Source of the DNA: Acidobacteriota bacterium | GTDB taxonomy: Bacteria; Acidobacteriota; Vicinamibacteria; Vicinamibacterales; UBA2999 | NCBI GenBank assembly: GCA_030697165.1 | Contig: JAUYQQ010000021.1 | Coordinates: forward strand, 1-64,000 | Direction of reading: 5' to 3' | DNA length: 64,000 bases | Shown: in pieces, positions 41,813-49,249 of the stretch | Layout: each line of letters begins with the position of its first letter | Numbering within the stretch: the first letter of the stretch is position 1 | Position numbers and translations under genes: made by a program | Notes under the pieces: model-generated | What the model saw: the letters and a program-made list of their open reading frames with translations, nothing else | Databases searched by the model: none | Told to the model about the DNA's origin: nothing

Positions 41813-44422
41813 ATGTCACTCTCACTTGCGCTGGCCATAGCGGCTGCGGCAGGCACTGCCGTTGGCGTGTTCGCCGATTCCCTGTGGATGTCGCCGATCC
41901 GTTGGCTGTTGGCGATTGCCGCGGTCGCGACGTTCCTGTGCGCCTCCCGCCAACGCCTGGCCTGGGCTCGTCGCAGCGGGTTGGTCGGTCTCGGCGCCGG
42001 GTGCGCGCTGCTGGCGTCGGCGGCCGAGCAGGCGGCCCTTCATTCGCCGCTGCGCACGCTGCTCGAACAACGCCTGGGCGGATTCGCCATTGAAAGCGCC
42101 GGCGCCCCGCGCCTCGACACGCCGATCGCGATTGAGGGCCGGCTGCTGGCCGATGCCGCTCTCACCGACAGCGGGGCGCTGCTGCGTCTGCAGGTCGAGC
42201 GGGTGTGGATCGGGCCGTGTCCTGAGGCGGTATTGGGCGGCGTCTCGCTGACGGTGACCGGCGCCCTCGCGGCGGAAGCGATGCGCGAGTGGCGCGCGGG
42301 ACGCCGGATCAAGGCGCCCGCGCTGTTGCGCCGGCCGGCGCGCTACTTGAACGCCGGCGTGCCGGACCAGGAGCGGCTGCTCGCGAGGCGGGGGATGTCG
42401 CTCGTGGGATCGGTCAAGAGCGCCGCGCTCGTGGAGGTGACCGGCCGCGGCCGTTGGTTCGACGAGTCAGCGGCGTCGGTGCGGGCCTCGGTCAGGCGGG
42501 CGATGGCGCGCCACGTGACTGTTCGCGACCCGCAGTCGGCGGCGGTGGCAACCGCGATCCTGATTGGCGATCGCGGGTCGCTCGACCGCGACGTCGAACG
42601 GCGTCTCCAGGAGGCGGGCACCTACCACGTGATCGCCATCTCCGGCGGCAACATCGCCATCCTGGCGGGGCTGATCCTCGGAGCACTGTGGTGGCTGCGC
42701 ATTCGCGACGGCTGGGCCGCGGGGGCTGCGGTCGCAGTGTTGGCGTGGTACGCCTTCGTCGCCGGTGGCGGACCATCCGTGACCCGGGCTACCGTCATGG
42801 CGGCGATCTACTTGTCGCTGCGGATGATCGATCAGCGCACCGCGCCGTCACATGCGATGGCGCTGACCGCGGCGGCCGTGCTGGTGGTCACGCCGCTGGC
42901 CGTGGCCGACGTCGGCTTCTGGCTGACCTTCGGCGCCACCGCCGCGATCGTAGTCGGCACCACGCGTGTCGGTCCTGCTCTTCAGGCCCCACCCGCCGCA
43001 CCCGCCCTACCCGCCCCACCTGCCTGGCTCCGAGGCCCACTCCTGCTGATCGTCGCCTCCGCCTGCGCCGAGGCGGCGTTGATGCCGATCGGCGCTCTTG
43101 TCTTCCAGCGGGTCACGCTGGCCGGTCTCGTAGTGAACCTGGTCGCCGTGCCGTGCATGGCCATCGTGCAGGTGGCGTCGATGGTCACAGCCGCGCTCGA
43201 TGCCGCTGGCGCCGACAGGGTGGCGACTCTCGCCGGCCTGGCCACGCATCTGGCCGTCCGAGGCCTGATCGACAGCGCGACACTGGTGGACATGGCGCCG
43301 TGGCTCACCTGGCGCGTGCCCTCGCCGTCGCTGCTCGTGGTCGCCGCGTACTACATCTGTTTGATCGCCGCCGTTGTCCACCACGAAGGACACGAAGTGA
43401 ACCACGAAGGACGCGAATCAATAACCTTTGGAATACAAAAAAGTCTTCTTCGTGTGCTTCGTGGTGGCTCTTCGTGTGCTTCGTGGTTGGCATTCCTTCT
43501 GTTCCTATGGATAGCGATCGCGCCGCCGACATTGGCGCGGCAATTCGGCGATGGCCGTCTTTACCTCACCGTCATGGACGTGGGGCAGGGCGATGCCATG
43601 CTGGTGACCCTGCCGAACGGCCGCACGCTGATGGTCGATGCGGGCGGCGTGTCGCTGCGCGGCGACTTCGACATCGGCGATCGCGTGATCGGCCCGGCGC
43701 TGCGCGCCAGGGGCATCGTGCGCCTCGACTACCTCGCCATCACCCACAGCGATCCCGATCACATTGGTGGCGGGGCGTCCCTGGTGAAGGACTTCACGCC
43801 GCGAGAAGTGTGGGCCGGCACGTTTGTCGCCAACCACGAGCCGACGGTTAAGTTGCAGGGCGCGTCAGACCGCAACCGCTCGGCCTGGCGATGGCTGCAG
43901 CAGGGCGACCGCCTGGAGCTCGGCGGCGTCGAACTGCGCGTCCTCCATCCACCGTTGCCCGACTGGGAACGCCAAAAGGTAAGGAATGACGACTCGCTTG
44001 TGATCGAGTTGCGCTATGGCCAGGTGTCGATGCTGCTGACCGGCGATATCGGCCGGGAGGTGGAGCAGGCGCTCAGTCCGACGCTCGACCTGCTGCCGAT
44101 CGTCGTCTTGAAGTCCCCGCACCACGGCAGCGGCACGTCGAGTTCACAGGCGTTCCTCGACGCCGTAAATCCCGACGTGGTGGTGATCAGCAACGGCCGT
44201 GGGAATCCATACGGTCATCCAGTGCCACACGTGTTGGAGCGCTACCGCGGTTCAGGCGCTCAGGTGCTCCGTACGGACCAGGACGGGCAGATCGAGATGT
44301 CGACCGACGGCCGAGGCCTGGACGTCCGGACGTTCACCGGCCGCCGGCTTGCGGTGTCACAAAGGCAACCACGAAGGACGCGAAGGACACGAAGAAAATC
44401 AATTAGGAGGTGCCCATGTTGA
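41813..44422 (+). CDS. comEC: ComEC/Rec2 competence DNA channel
   Basis: 869-aa inner-membrane channel that passes single-stranded DNA into the cytoplasm during transformation. Order: N-terminal DUF4131-like region, Competence domain of many helices (HVIAISGGNIAILAGLILGALWWL and AVLAWYAFVAGGGPSVTRATVMA), then a C-terminal metallo-beta-lactamase domain (LTVMDVGQGDAMLVTLPNG, THSDPDHIGGG, LKSPHHGSGTSSS). Two repeats interrupt it in frame: a 9-nt array at residues ~391-403 (Ala/Pro-rich) and a 113-bp palindromic element at ~522-559 before the last helix. Its final ~20 residues are translated from the left inverted repeat and Shine-Dalgarno of the GxxExxY cassette. pilT in the window belongs to the same process. 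Confidence 0.92.
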   Translation: MSLSLALAIAAAAGTAVGVFADSLWMSPIRWLLAIAAVATFLCASRQRLAWARRSGLVGLGAGCALLASAAEQAALHSPLRTLLEQRLGGFAIESAGAPRLDTPIAIEGRLLADAALTDSGALLRLQVERVWIGPCPEAVLGGVSLTVTGALAAEAMREWRAGRRIKAPALLRRPARYLNAGVPDQERLLARRGMSLVGSVKSAALVEVTGRGRWFDESAASVRASVRRAMARHVTVRDPQSAAVATAILIGDRGSLDRDVERRLQEAGTYHVIAISGGNIAILAGLILGALWWLRIRDGWAAGAAVAVLAWYAFVAGGGPSVTRATVMAAIYLSLRMIDQRTAPSHAMALTAAAVLVVTPLAVADVGFWLTFGATAAIVVGTTRVGPALQAPPAAPALPAPPAWLRGPLLLIVASACAEAALMPIGALVFQRVTLAGLVVNLVAVPCMAIVQVASMVTAALDAAGADRVATLAGLATHLAVRGLIDSATLVDMAPWLTWRVPSPSLLVVAAYYICLIAAVVHHEGHEVNHEGRESITFGIQKSLLRVLRGGSSCASWLAFLLFLWIAIAPPTLARQFGDGRLYLTVMDVGQGDAMLVTLPNGRTLMVDAGGVSLRGDFDIGDRVIGPALRARGIVRLDYLAITHSDPDHIGGGASLVKDFTPREVWAGTFVANHEPTVKLQGASDRNRSAWRWLQQGDRLELGGVELRVLHPPLPDWERQKVRNDDSLVIELRYGQVSMLLTGDIGREVEQALSPTLDLLPIVVLKSPHHGSGTSSSQAFLDAVNPDVVVISNGRGNPYGHPVPHVLERYRGSGAQVLRTDQDGQIEMSTDGRGLDVRTFTGRRLAVSQRQPRRTRRTRRKSIRRCPC
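42987..43022 (+). repeat. Nonamer array inside comEC
   Basis: Four 9-nt units of the type CCCNACCCG (CCCCACCCG, CCGCACCCG, CCCTACCCG, CCCCACCTG), read in frame as an Ala/Pro-rich loop between membrane helices. Confidence 0.85.
43378..43490. repeat. Palindromic CCACGAAGGACACGAAG element inside comEC
   Basis: About 113 bp: left arm with two units (CCACGAAGGACACGAAG, ACCACGAAGGACGCGAA), an AT-rich centre (ATAACCTTTGGAATACAAAA), right arm with two reverse-complement units (CTTCGTGTGCTTCGTGG twice). No stop in the comEC frame. It shares its units with the terminal repeats of the GxxExxY cassette. Confidence 0.9.
44365..44394 (+). repeat. Left inverted repeat of GxxExxY cassette
   Basis: 30 bp starting GCAACCACGAAGG and ending GACACGAAG; 29 of 30 bases are complementary to the repeat at 44843-44872. 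It encodes the last part of ComEC (QPRRTRRTRR). Confidence 0.92.
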
Positions 44423-44814
44423 CCCGAACTACTCCGGCTTGCTCTCCTGAGGTCGAAGCGCTCGTCACTCGGACAATCGGGTGCGCTCTCCGAGTCCATC
44501 AGGCGCTCGGCCCTGGCTACACAGAGGGGCTGTATCACGACGCCATGGCCATCGACCTCGCGCTTGAGGGGCTGCGATATGAGCGTGAGGTTAGCATCCG
44601 CGTGATGTACCGTGGCCAGCCTCTCAGGCCCCAGCGGCTCGACCTCGTCGTCGACGGACAGGTTGTCGTTGAACTAAAGGCTGTCGAGAGGCTGGACCGG
44701 ATTCATCAGGCACAGCTGTTGTCGTACTTGAAGTCGGGCGGATTCAAGGTGGGACTTTTGATGAACTTCCATTCGGAGTTTCTGAAGTCGTCGCTGCGGC
44801 GTTTCGTCCTATGA
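44416..44814 (+). CDS. GxxExxY protein, putative PD-(D/E)XK nuclease
   Basis: 132-aa protein. The naming motif is G34-YT-E37-GL-Y40. Read as a RecB-type nuclease it has E37 (motif I), D76 in RLDLVVDG (motif II), E86-L-K88 in VVELKAV (motif III, ExK), and Q100-LLS-Y104 (QxxxY): the full PD-(D/E)XK plus QxxxY set. Start ATG 44416 is 5 nt after a perfect AGGAGG (44405-44410), which decides it over a GTG two codons upstream. It overlaps the comEC stop by 7 nt. The family is widespread and uncharacterised. Inverted 30-bp repeats on both sides suggest a mobile cassette. The nuclease role is an inference from motifs. Confidence 0.85.
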   Translation: MLTRTTPACSPEVEALVTRTIGCALRVHQALGPGYTEGLYHDAMAIDLALEGLRYEREVSIRVMYRGQPLRPQRLDLVVDGQVVVELKAVERLDRIHQAQLLSYLKSGGFKVGLLMNFHSEFLKSSLRRFVL

Positions 44815-44836
44815 GGCGTGACTGTCCTCACGAAGG

Positions 44837-45697
44837 TCAATTCTTCGTGTTCTTCGCGTCCTTCGTGGTTGCTTTAGCAATCACCCAGTGCGCCTCGAGC
44901 TGCGCCAGCGTCAGGTCGCGCATCCGTTCGCCCTTGCTCGTCACCTGCCGCTCCACATCGTCAAACCGCCTCTGGAACTTGTCGTTGGCCAGGCGGAGGG
45001 CCGCTTCGGGTTCCACGCCGAGCTTGCGGGCCAGGTTGGCCACGGCGAACAGCAGGTCGCCCAGCTCTTCTTCCGCCTCCGGCGACTTCGGCCCGAGGGT
45101 CTCGACCGCCTCGCGCAGCTCGCGGGTCTCTTCGTCGATCTTGTCGAGCACGTCCTCGGGCTTCACCCAGTCGAAGCCCACGGTCGCGGCGCGCGTGGCC
45201 AGTTCGTAGGCGCGCAGCAGCGACGGCATCGACCGCGGGATGCCGCTTAGCAGCGTCTTGTCGGGCTCGCCGGCGTCACTGCGTTCCTGCTTCTTGATGT
45301 CCTCCCACCGCTCTTTCACCTCGCGCGGCGTGAGCGACGCCTTGCCCACCTCCGCTGAAGCTACGGTGGGCAGGCCCTCGGCATCGAACACATGCGGGTG
45401 GCGGCGGATCAACTTGTCCGAGATCGCCTGGATGGAGTCGGCGATCGAGAAGCGCCCCTCCTCCTCGCAGATCTGCGCGAGGAACACCGCTTCGAACAGG
45501 AAGTCGCCGAGCTCGCCCTTCAGTTCCTCGTAATCCTCGCGGTCGAGCGCGTCGAGCAGCTCGTAGGTTTCGCCCAGCACGAACGGGCGCAGGGTCCGCA
45601 CCGTCTGCTGGCGGTCCCACGCGCAGCCATGCTCGGAGCGCAGCGTCCTCATGATCTCGACCAGTTGCTGAAAGCGCGCGCCCGCCAGTTGGCTCAT
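44837..45697 (-). CDS. mazG: Nucleoside triphosphate pyrophosphohydrolase MazG
   Basis: 286-aa all-alpha NTP pyrophosphatase converting (d)NTPs to NMPs; it acts in nucleotide-pool cleaning and the stringent response. Two MazG domains: CAWDRQQTVRTLRPFVLGETYELLDAL..EELKGELGDFLFEAVF (ExxE..ExxD magnesium site) and a second ELREAVETLGPKSPEAEEELGDLLFAVANLAR. Start ATG 45697 (MSQLAGARF); an upstream extension overlaps the divergent gene and is rejected. Residues ~110-118 (PTVASAEVG) come from a small palindrome, and the C-terminal KATTKDAKNTKN is the translated right repeat of the GxxExxY cassette. Confidence 0.95.
   Translation of the reverse strand: MSQLAGARFQQLVEIMRTLRSEHGCAWDRQQTVRTLRPFVLGETYELLDALDREDYEELKGELGDFLFEAVFLAQICEEEGRFSIADSIQAISDKLIRRHPHVFDAEGLPTVASAEVGKASLTPREVKERWEDIKKQERSDAGEPDKTLLSGIPRSMPSLLRAYELATRAATVGFDWVKPEDVLDKIDEETRELREAVETLGPKSPEAEEELGDLLFAVANLARKLGVEPEAALRLANDKFQRRFDDVERQVTSKGERMRDLTLAQLEAHWVIAKATTKDAKNTKN
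44843..44872 (-). repeat. Right inverted repeat of GxxExxY cassette
   Basis: CTTCGTGTTCTTCGCGTCC.. to ..GGTTGC, complement of 44365-44394 with one mismatch. It encodes the last residues of MazG (KATTKDAKNTK) on the minus strand. Confidence 0.92.
45344..45371. repeat. Palindrome GCCCACC..GGTGGGC inside mazG
   Basis: Seven-bp arms around TCCGCTGAAGCTAC, in frame in the mazG region between the first catalytic domain and the linker. It shares CTCCGC..GGCTACGG-type phrasing with 46507-46556. Confidence 0.7.
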
Positions 45698-45724
45698 GCG
45701 CCATGCTAACATTCCATCTCTTAG

Positions 45725-46576
45725 ATGAAGGCGACCGTCACCGTCCTTGGCAGCGGCACCTCGCACGGCGTGCCCATGATCGGTTGTACCTGCGCGGTAT
45801 GCCAATCAACCGATCCGCGCGATCGCCGCTTGCGGCCCTCGATTTACATCGCGGTCGAAGGCGGGCCAGCGATCCTGGTCGATACCTCGACCGACCTGCG
45901 CCAGCAGGTGCTGGCCAACCGCATTGCGCGCGTCGACGCCATCCTGTTCACGCACAGTCACGCCGATCACGTCATGGGTTTGGACGATGTGAGGCGGTTC
46001 AATGTGATGCAGGGCGGGGCGATTCCGGCGTTTGCTGATGAGCGGACCGCTGCGGATTTGCGGCGCACCTTCTCGTATATTTTCAGTCCGCCCAGCGAAA
46101 AGGGTGGCGGCATTCCAGAGGTGGCCCTCACCACGGTGACCGGGCCTTTCAACATTGGCGCGGTACGCGTTCAGCCGGTGCCGCTGTTCCACGGCTCGCG
46201 GCCGATCCTGGGATACCGGCTCGGGACGTTCGCCTACCTGACCGACTGCAATCGCCTGCCGGACGAGGCATGGCCGCTGCTCGAGGGCCTCGACGTCCTC
46301 GTGCTCGATGCGCTGCGTCACAAACCGCATCCCACCCACTTCACGGTGGCGGGCGCGCTCGAAGTGGTGGCGCGGCTGAAGCCGCGCCAGACCTACTTCA
46401 CGCACATGTGCCACAAGCTGCCGCATGCGGAGACCAACCGGTCGCTGCCGGCCGGCGTGGAGCTGGCCTATGATGGCCAGGTGGTGACGATCGACGTGGG
46501 GGATGAATCCACCTCCGCTGAGGCTTCCTCCTCCGCCAAGGCTACGGCGGACAAGCCGGCGGATCAATGGACGTAA
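45725..46576 (+). CDS. PhnP-like metallo-beta-lactamase-fold hydrolase
   Basis: 283-aa MBL-fold phosphodiesterase-like protein. Metal motif FTHSHADHVMGLDDVRRFN (HxHxDH near residues 77-82), later PVPLFHG, YLTDCNRLPDE with the bridging Asp, and a distal THMCHKLPH. An early CTCAVC pair (residues 20-26 of the GCTCAVCQS segment) is the zinc-site motif typical of the PhnP group. The C-terminal ~18 residues (STSAEASSSAKATADKP) are low-complexity and encoded by palindromic repeat sequence. It overlaps ribF by 10 nt. PhnP hydrolyses cyclic ribose phosphates in C-P lyase pathways; no phn genes are here, so the substrate is open. Confidence 0.85.
   Translation: MKATVTVLGSGTSHGVPMIGCTCAVCQSTDPRDRRLRPSIYIAVEGGPAILVDTSTDLRQQVLANRIARVDAILFTHSHADHVMGLDDVRRFNVMQGGAIPAFADERTAADLRRTFSYIFSPPSEKGGGIPEVALTTVTGPFNIGAVRVQPVPLFHGSRPILGYRLGTFAYLTDCNRLPDEAWPLLEGLDVLVLDALRHKPHPTHFTVAGALEVVARLKPRQTYFTHMCHKLPHAETNRSLPAGVELAYDGQVVTIDVGDESTSAEASSSAKATADKPADQWT
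46507..46556 (+). repeat. Palindromic repeat at the 3' end of the PhnP-like gene
   Basis: Contains ACCTCCGCTGAGGCTTCC and TCCGCC-AAGGCTAC-GGCGGA (46532-46551), translated as STSAEASSSAKATADK. Confidence 0.75.
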
Positions 46577-47505
46577 TCCACTTCCCCGACGATCCCCGGC
46601 CGCTGACGTGGCGGTCGCCGGTGCTGGCGCTCGGCAACTTCGACGGCCTGCATCGCGGCCACGTGAAAATCGTCGAACGCATCCAGCGCGGCGCGCTCGA
46701 GCGCGGCGGCACCAGCGTGGTGCTGACCTTCGATCCGCATCCGCCGAGGGTGCTGCGCCCCGATAAGGCGCCGTTGCTGCTGATGACCAAGGCGCAGAAG
46801 CTCGCCGCCCTGGCGCGCGCGGGCGTGCAGGGCGCGGCGGTGGTGCGCTTCACCCCCGAGATGTCGCAGTGGGAGCCCGAGGCGTTCGTCCGCACCGTGC
46901 TGGTCGACTGGCTGCGCGTGGCCGAGGTCTGGGTCGGCGCCGACTTCCTGTTCGGCCGCAACCGCAGCGGCAACTTCACGCTGCTCAAGTCGCTCGGGGC
47001 GCAGTACGGCTTTCGCGCCGAGAAGATCGATCCCATTCGCTACAAGGAGTTCGTGGTGTCGAGCACCCGCATTCGCCGGCTGGTGAGCGAGGGACGCGTG
47101 GACGAGGCCGGCGCGCTGCTGGGGCATCACTACGCCCTTGATGGGGTCGTGGTCGAGGGGGCGAAGCGGGGCCGGGAACTCGGCTTTCCGACCGCCAACC
47201 TGAAGACCGACAACGAGCTGATCCCGCCGCACGGCGTCTATGCGACGGCGGTCACCGTGGACGGCGCCGTCTATCCCAGCGTGACCAACATCGGCCAGCG
47301 GCCGACGTTTGGCGCCGAGCTCACCACGACAATCGAGGCGCACCTGATTGGCCGGACGATCGATCTCTACGGCAAGACCCTGGGGCTGGCCTTCGTTCAG
47401 CGGCTGAGGGACGAGCGCAAGTTTCCCGACACCGAGGCGCTCCAGGACCAGATTGCCGCGGATGTTCGCCGCGCGGCGCGATTGTTCGATAGACTATCGG
47501 TCTGA
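46567..47505 (+). CDS. ribF: Bifunctional riboflavin kinase/FAD synthetase
   Basis: 312-aa enzyme making FMN and then FAD. N-terminal adenylyltransferase: VLALGNFDGLHRGHVKIVERI (nucleotidyltransferase HxGH-like GLHRGH), TFDPHP, and the VVSSTRIRRLVSEG loop. C-terminal flavokinase: GAKRGRELGFPTANLKTDNELIPPHGVYA and the LTTTIEAHLIG segment. ATG 46567 overlaps the previous gene by 10 nt, so they are co-translated. FAD-dependent ETF-QO elsewhere in the window is one consumer. Confidence 0.96.
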   Translation: MDVIHFPDDPRPLTWRSPVLALGNFDGLHRGHVKIVERIQRGALERGGTSVVLTFDPHPPRVLRPDKAPLLLMTKAQKLAALARAGVQGAAVVRFTPEMSQWEPEAFVRTVLVDWLRVAEVWVGADFLFGRNRSGNFTLLKSLGAQYGFRAEKIDPIRYKEFVVSSTRIRRLVSEGRVDEAGALLGHHYALDGVVVEGAKRGRELGFPTANLKTDNELIPPHGVYATAVTVDGAVYPSVTNIGQRPTFGAELTTTIEAHLIGRTIDLYGKTLGLAFVQRLRDERKFPDTEALQDQIAADVRRAARLFDRLSV

Positions 47506-47510
47506 TTCGC

Positions 47511-47780
47511 ATGGCCCCCAAATCGTTCACGTTCAGGTTCACTGTTCCCCGGGATCCCCAACTGGCCGCCATCGTCGCCGACGTGGCGAATCACGCGGTG
47601 GGATACGCCGAGATCGAGGCGGCGGCAGGGGCAGACTTCGTGGCCCGGGTCGGCGTGGCCGCCGGGCACGCCCTGGCCCGGACGTCGCCGGACACGCTGC
47701 AGATCATCGTGGCCAGCAACGACACGGCCCTGACCTTCGAGTTTGATGCCGACATCGTGTCGGTGACTCACGCCGCCTGA
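47511..47780 (+). CDS. Small hypothetical protein between ribF and cysS
   Basis: 89-aa acidic protein beginning MAPKSFTFRFTVPRDPQLAAIVADVA and ending TFEFDADIVSVTHAA. It starts 5 nt after ribF and ends 2 nt before cysS, so it is surely in the operon. The FxVPxDP..V opening recalls the N-terminal strand and helix of RsbW-type anti-sigma kinases, but the Asn and Gly boxes for ATP are missing. I cannot name the family. Confidence 0.6.
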   Translation: MAPKSFTFRFTVPRDPQLAAIVADVANHAVGYAEIEAAAGADFVARVGVAAGHALARTSPDTLQIIVASNDTALTFEFDADIVSVTHAA

Positions 47781-47782
47781 CC

Positions 47783-49195
47783 ATGCGCCTCTATAACACC
47801 CTGACCCGCCAGGTCGAGCCGTTCGAGCCGCTGCGCGACAACACCGTGCGCATGTACACCTGCGGCTTGACCGTCTATGCGCGGGGGCACATCGGCAACT
47901 TCCGCACGTTTGTGAGCGTGGACGTGCTGCGGCGGGCGCTGAAGTACGTGGGCGGCTTCAAGATGCACCACGTCATGAACTTCACCGACGTGGACGACAA
48001 GACCATCGCCGGCGCCGAGAAGGCCGGCTTGCCGCTGCGCGAATACACCGACCAATACATCAAGGCCTTCCGCGAAGACGCGCTGGCGCTTGGCATCGAG
48101 CCGGTGGAAGACTCGCCGCGCGCGACCGACCCCGAGAACCTGCAGGCGATGGCCGACATGATCAACCAGCTGGGTGAGCGCGGCCACACCTACCAGACCG
48201 ACGGTTCGACCTACTTCAAGATCGCGACGCTGCCGACCTATGGCAAGCTGGCGCGGCTCGACCACGAGGGCATCCAGGCCGGCGCCCGCGTCGACTCCGA
48301 CGAGTACGACAAGGAGAACGCCCGCGACTTCGTGCTGTGGAAGGCGACCAAGCCCGGCGAACCGACGTGGGACGTCGGCTGTGGCCCGGGGCGTCCCGGC
48401 TGGCACATCGAGTGCTCGGCCATGGCGCTGCGGTTGCTGGGCGAGGCGCCGATCGACATCCACACCGGCGGCGTGGACCTGGTGTTTCCGCATCACGAGA
48501 ACGAGATCGCGCAGAGTGAAGGCGCCACCGGCAAGGAGTTCTCGAAGTTCTGGCTCCATGTCGAGCACCTGCTCGTGGACAACCAGAAGATGTCGAAGTC
48601 GGTCGGCAACTTCTACACCGTGCAGGACGTGCTCGACCGCGGCTTCCGCCTGTCGGCGCTGCGCTACATCCTGCTGTCGGCGTATTACCGCAAGCAGTTG
48701 AACTTCACGTGGACTGGCCTGGAGCAGGCCGAAGAGGCGCTGCGGCGCATCACCGACTTTCTGGGACGCGTCGGAGCCCTGTCGGGTGGCGGCGTGCATC
48801 CGGAGGTGACCGCCCGCGTGGCCGCCGCCGTCCAGGCGTTCGATGCGGCCCTCAGCGACGACCTCAACACCGCGGCCGGCCTGGGCGAGCTGTTCGACCT
48901 GATCCGCGCACTGAACATCGCCATGGACAGCAAGCAGGTGGGCGAGGCCGACGGCGCCGGCATCAAGGCCGCCTTCGACCACTTCGACCAGGTGCTCGGC
49001 GTGCTGTCGCTGCGCCACGCCGAAGAGGCGATCCCGCCCATTCCGCAGGCCGAGATCGATGCCGGCATCGAAGCTCGTCAGGACGCCCGCCGCCGCCGCA
49101 ACTTCGCCGAGGCCGACCGCATTCGCCAGGAACTGCTCGACAGGGGCGTGATCCTCGAAGACGGCCCCAAGGGCACCCGCTGGAAGCGAAAATAG
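47783..49195 (+). CDS. cysS: Cysteinyl-tRNA synthetase
   Basis: 470-aa class I synthetase. HIGH-type motif in YTCGLTVYARGHIGNFRTF, KMSKS as NQKMSKSVGNF near residues 271-281; zinc-site residues include the early Cys in TCGL and HIECSAMALRLLG..HHENE, and the C-terminal DALR helical domain follows. Start ATG 47783, 2 nt after the upstream gene. A tRNA-Cys gene lies at 52382 in the same window. Confidence 0.97.
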   Translation: MRLYNTLTRQVEPFEPLRDNTVRMYTCGLTVYARGHIGNFRTFVSVDVLRRALKYVGGFKMHHVMNFTDVDDKTIAGAEKAGLPLREYTDQYIKAFREDALALGIEPVEDSPRATDPENLQAMADMINQLGERGHTYQTDGSTYFKIATLPTYGKLARLDHEGIQAGARVDSDEYDKENARDFVLWKATKPGEPTWDVGCGPGRPGWHIECSAMALRLLGEAPIDIHTGGVDLVFPHHENEIAQSEGATGKEFSKFWLHVEHLLVDNQKMSKSVGNFYTVQDVLDRGFRLSALRYILLSAYYRKQLNFTWTGLEQAEEALRRITDFLGRVGALSGGGVHPEVTARVAAAVQAFDAALSDDLNTAAGLGELFDLIRALNIAMDSKQVGEADGAGIKAAFDHFDQVLGVLSLRHAEEAIPPIPQAEIDAGIEARQDARRRRNFAEADRIRQELLDRGVILEDGPKGTRWKRK

Positions 49196-49238
49196 CGACT
49201 CCCGACCGACTCCCGGTTCCCGACCCCCGACTCCCGGT
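49196..49238. repeat. CGACTCCCG phrase repeats
   Basis: Three copies of CGACTCCCG (49196, 49207, 49228) with variants GTTCCCGAC between them, in the short cysS-aminotransferase gap. Confidence 0.8.
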
Positions 49239-49249
49239 ATGATCAGCAT

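Noticed and set aside
43378-43490. CRISPR-like array
   Set aside because: Units are inverted, not evenly spaced direct repeats, and there are no spacers or cas genes in the window.
45698-45805. N-terminal extension of MazG
   Set aside because: Would overlap the divergent PhnP-like gene; the family start matches ATG 45697.
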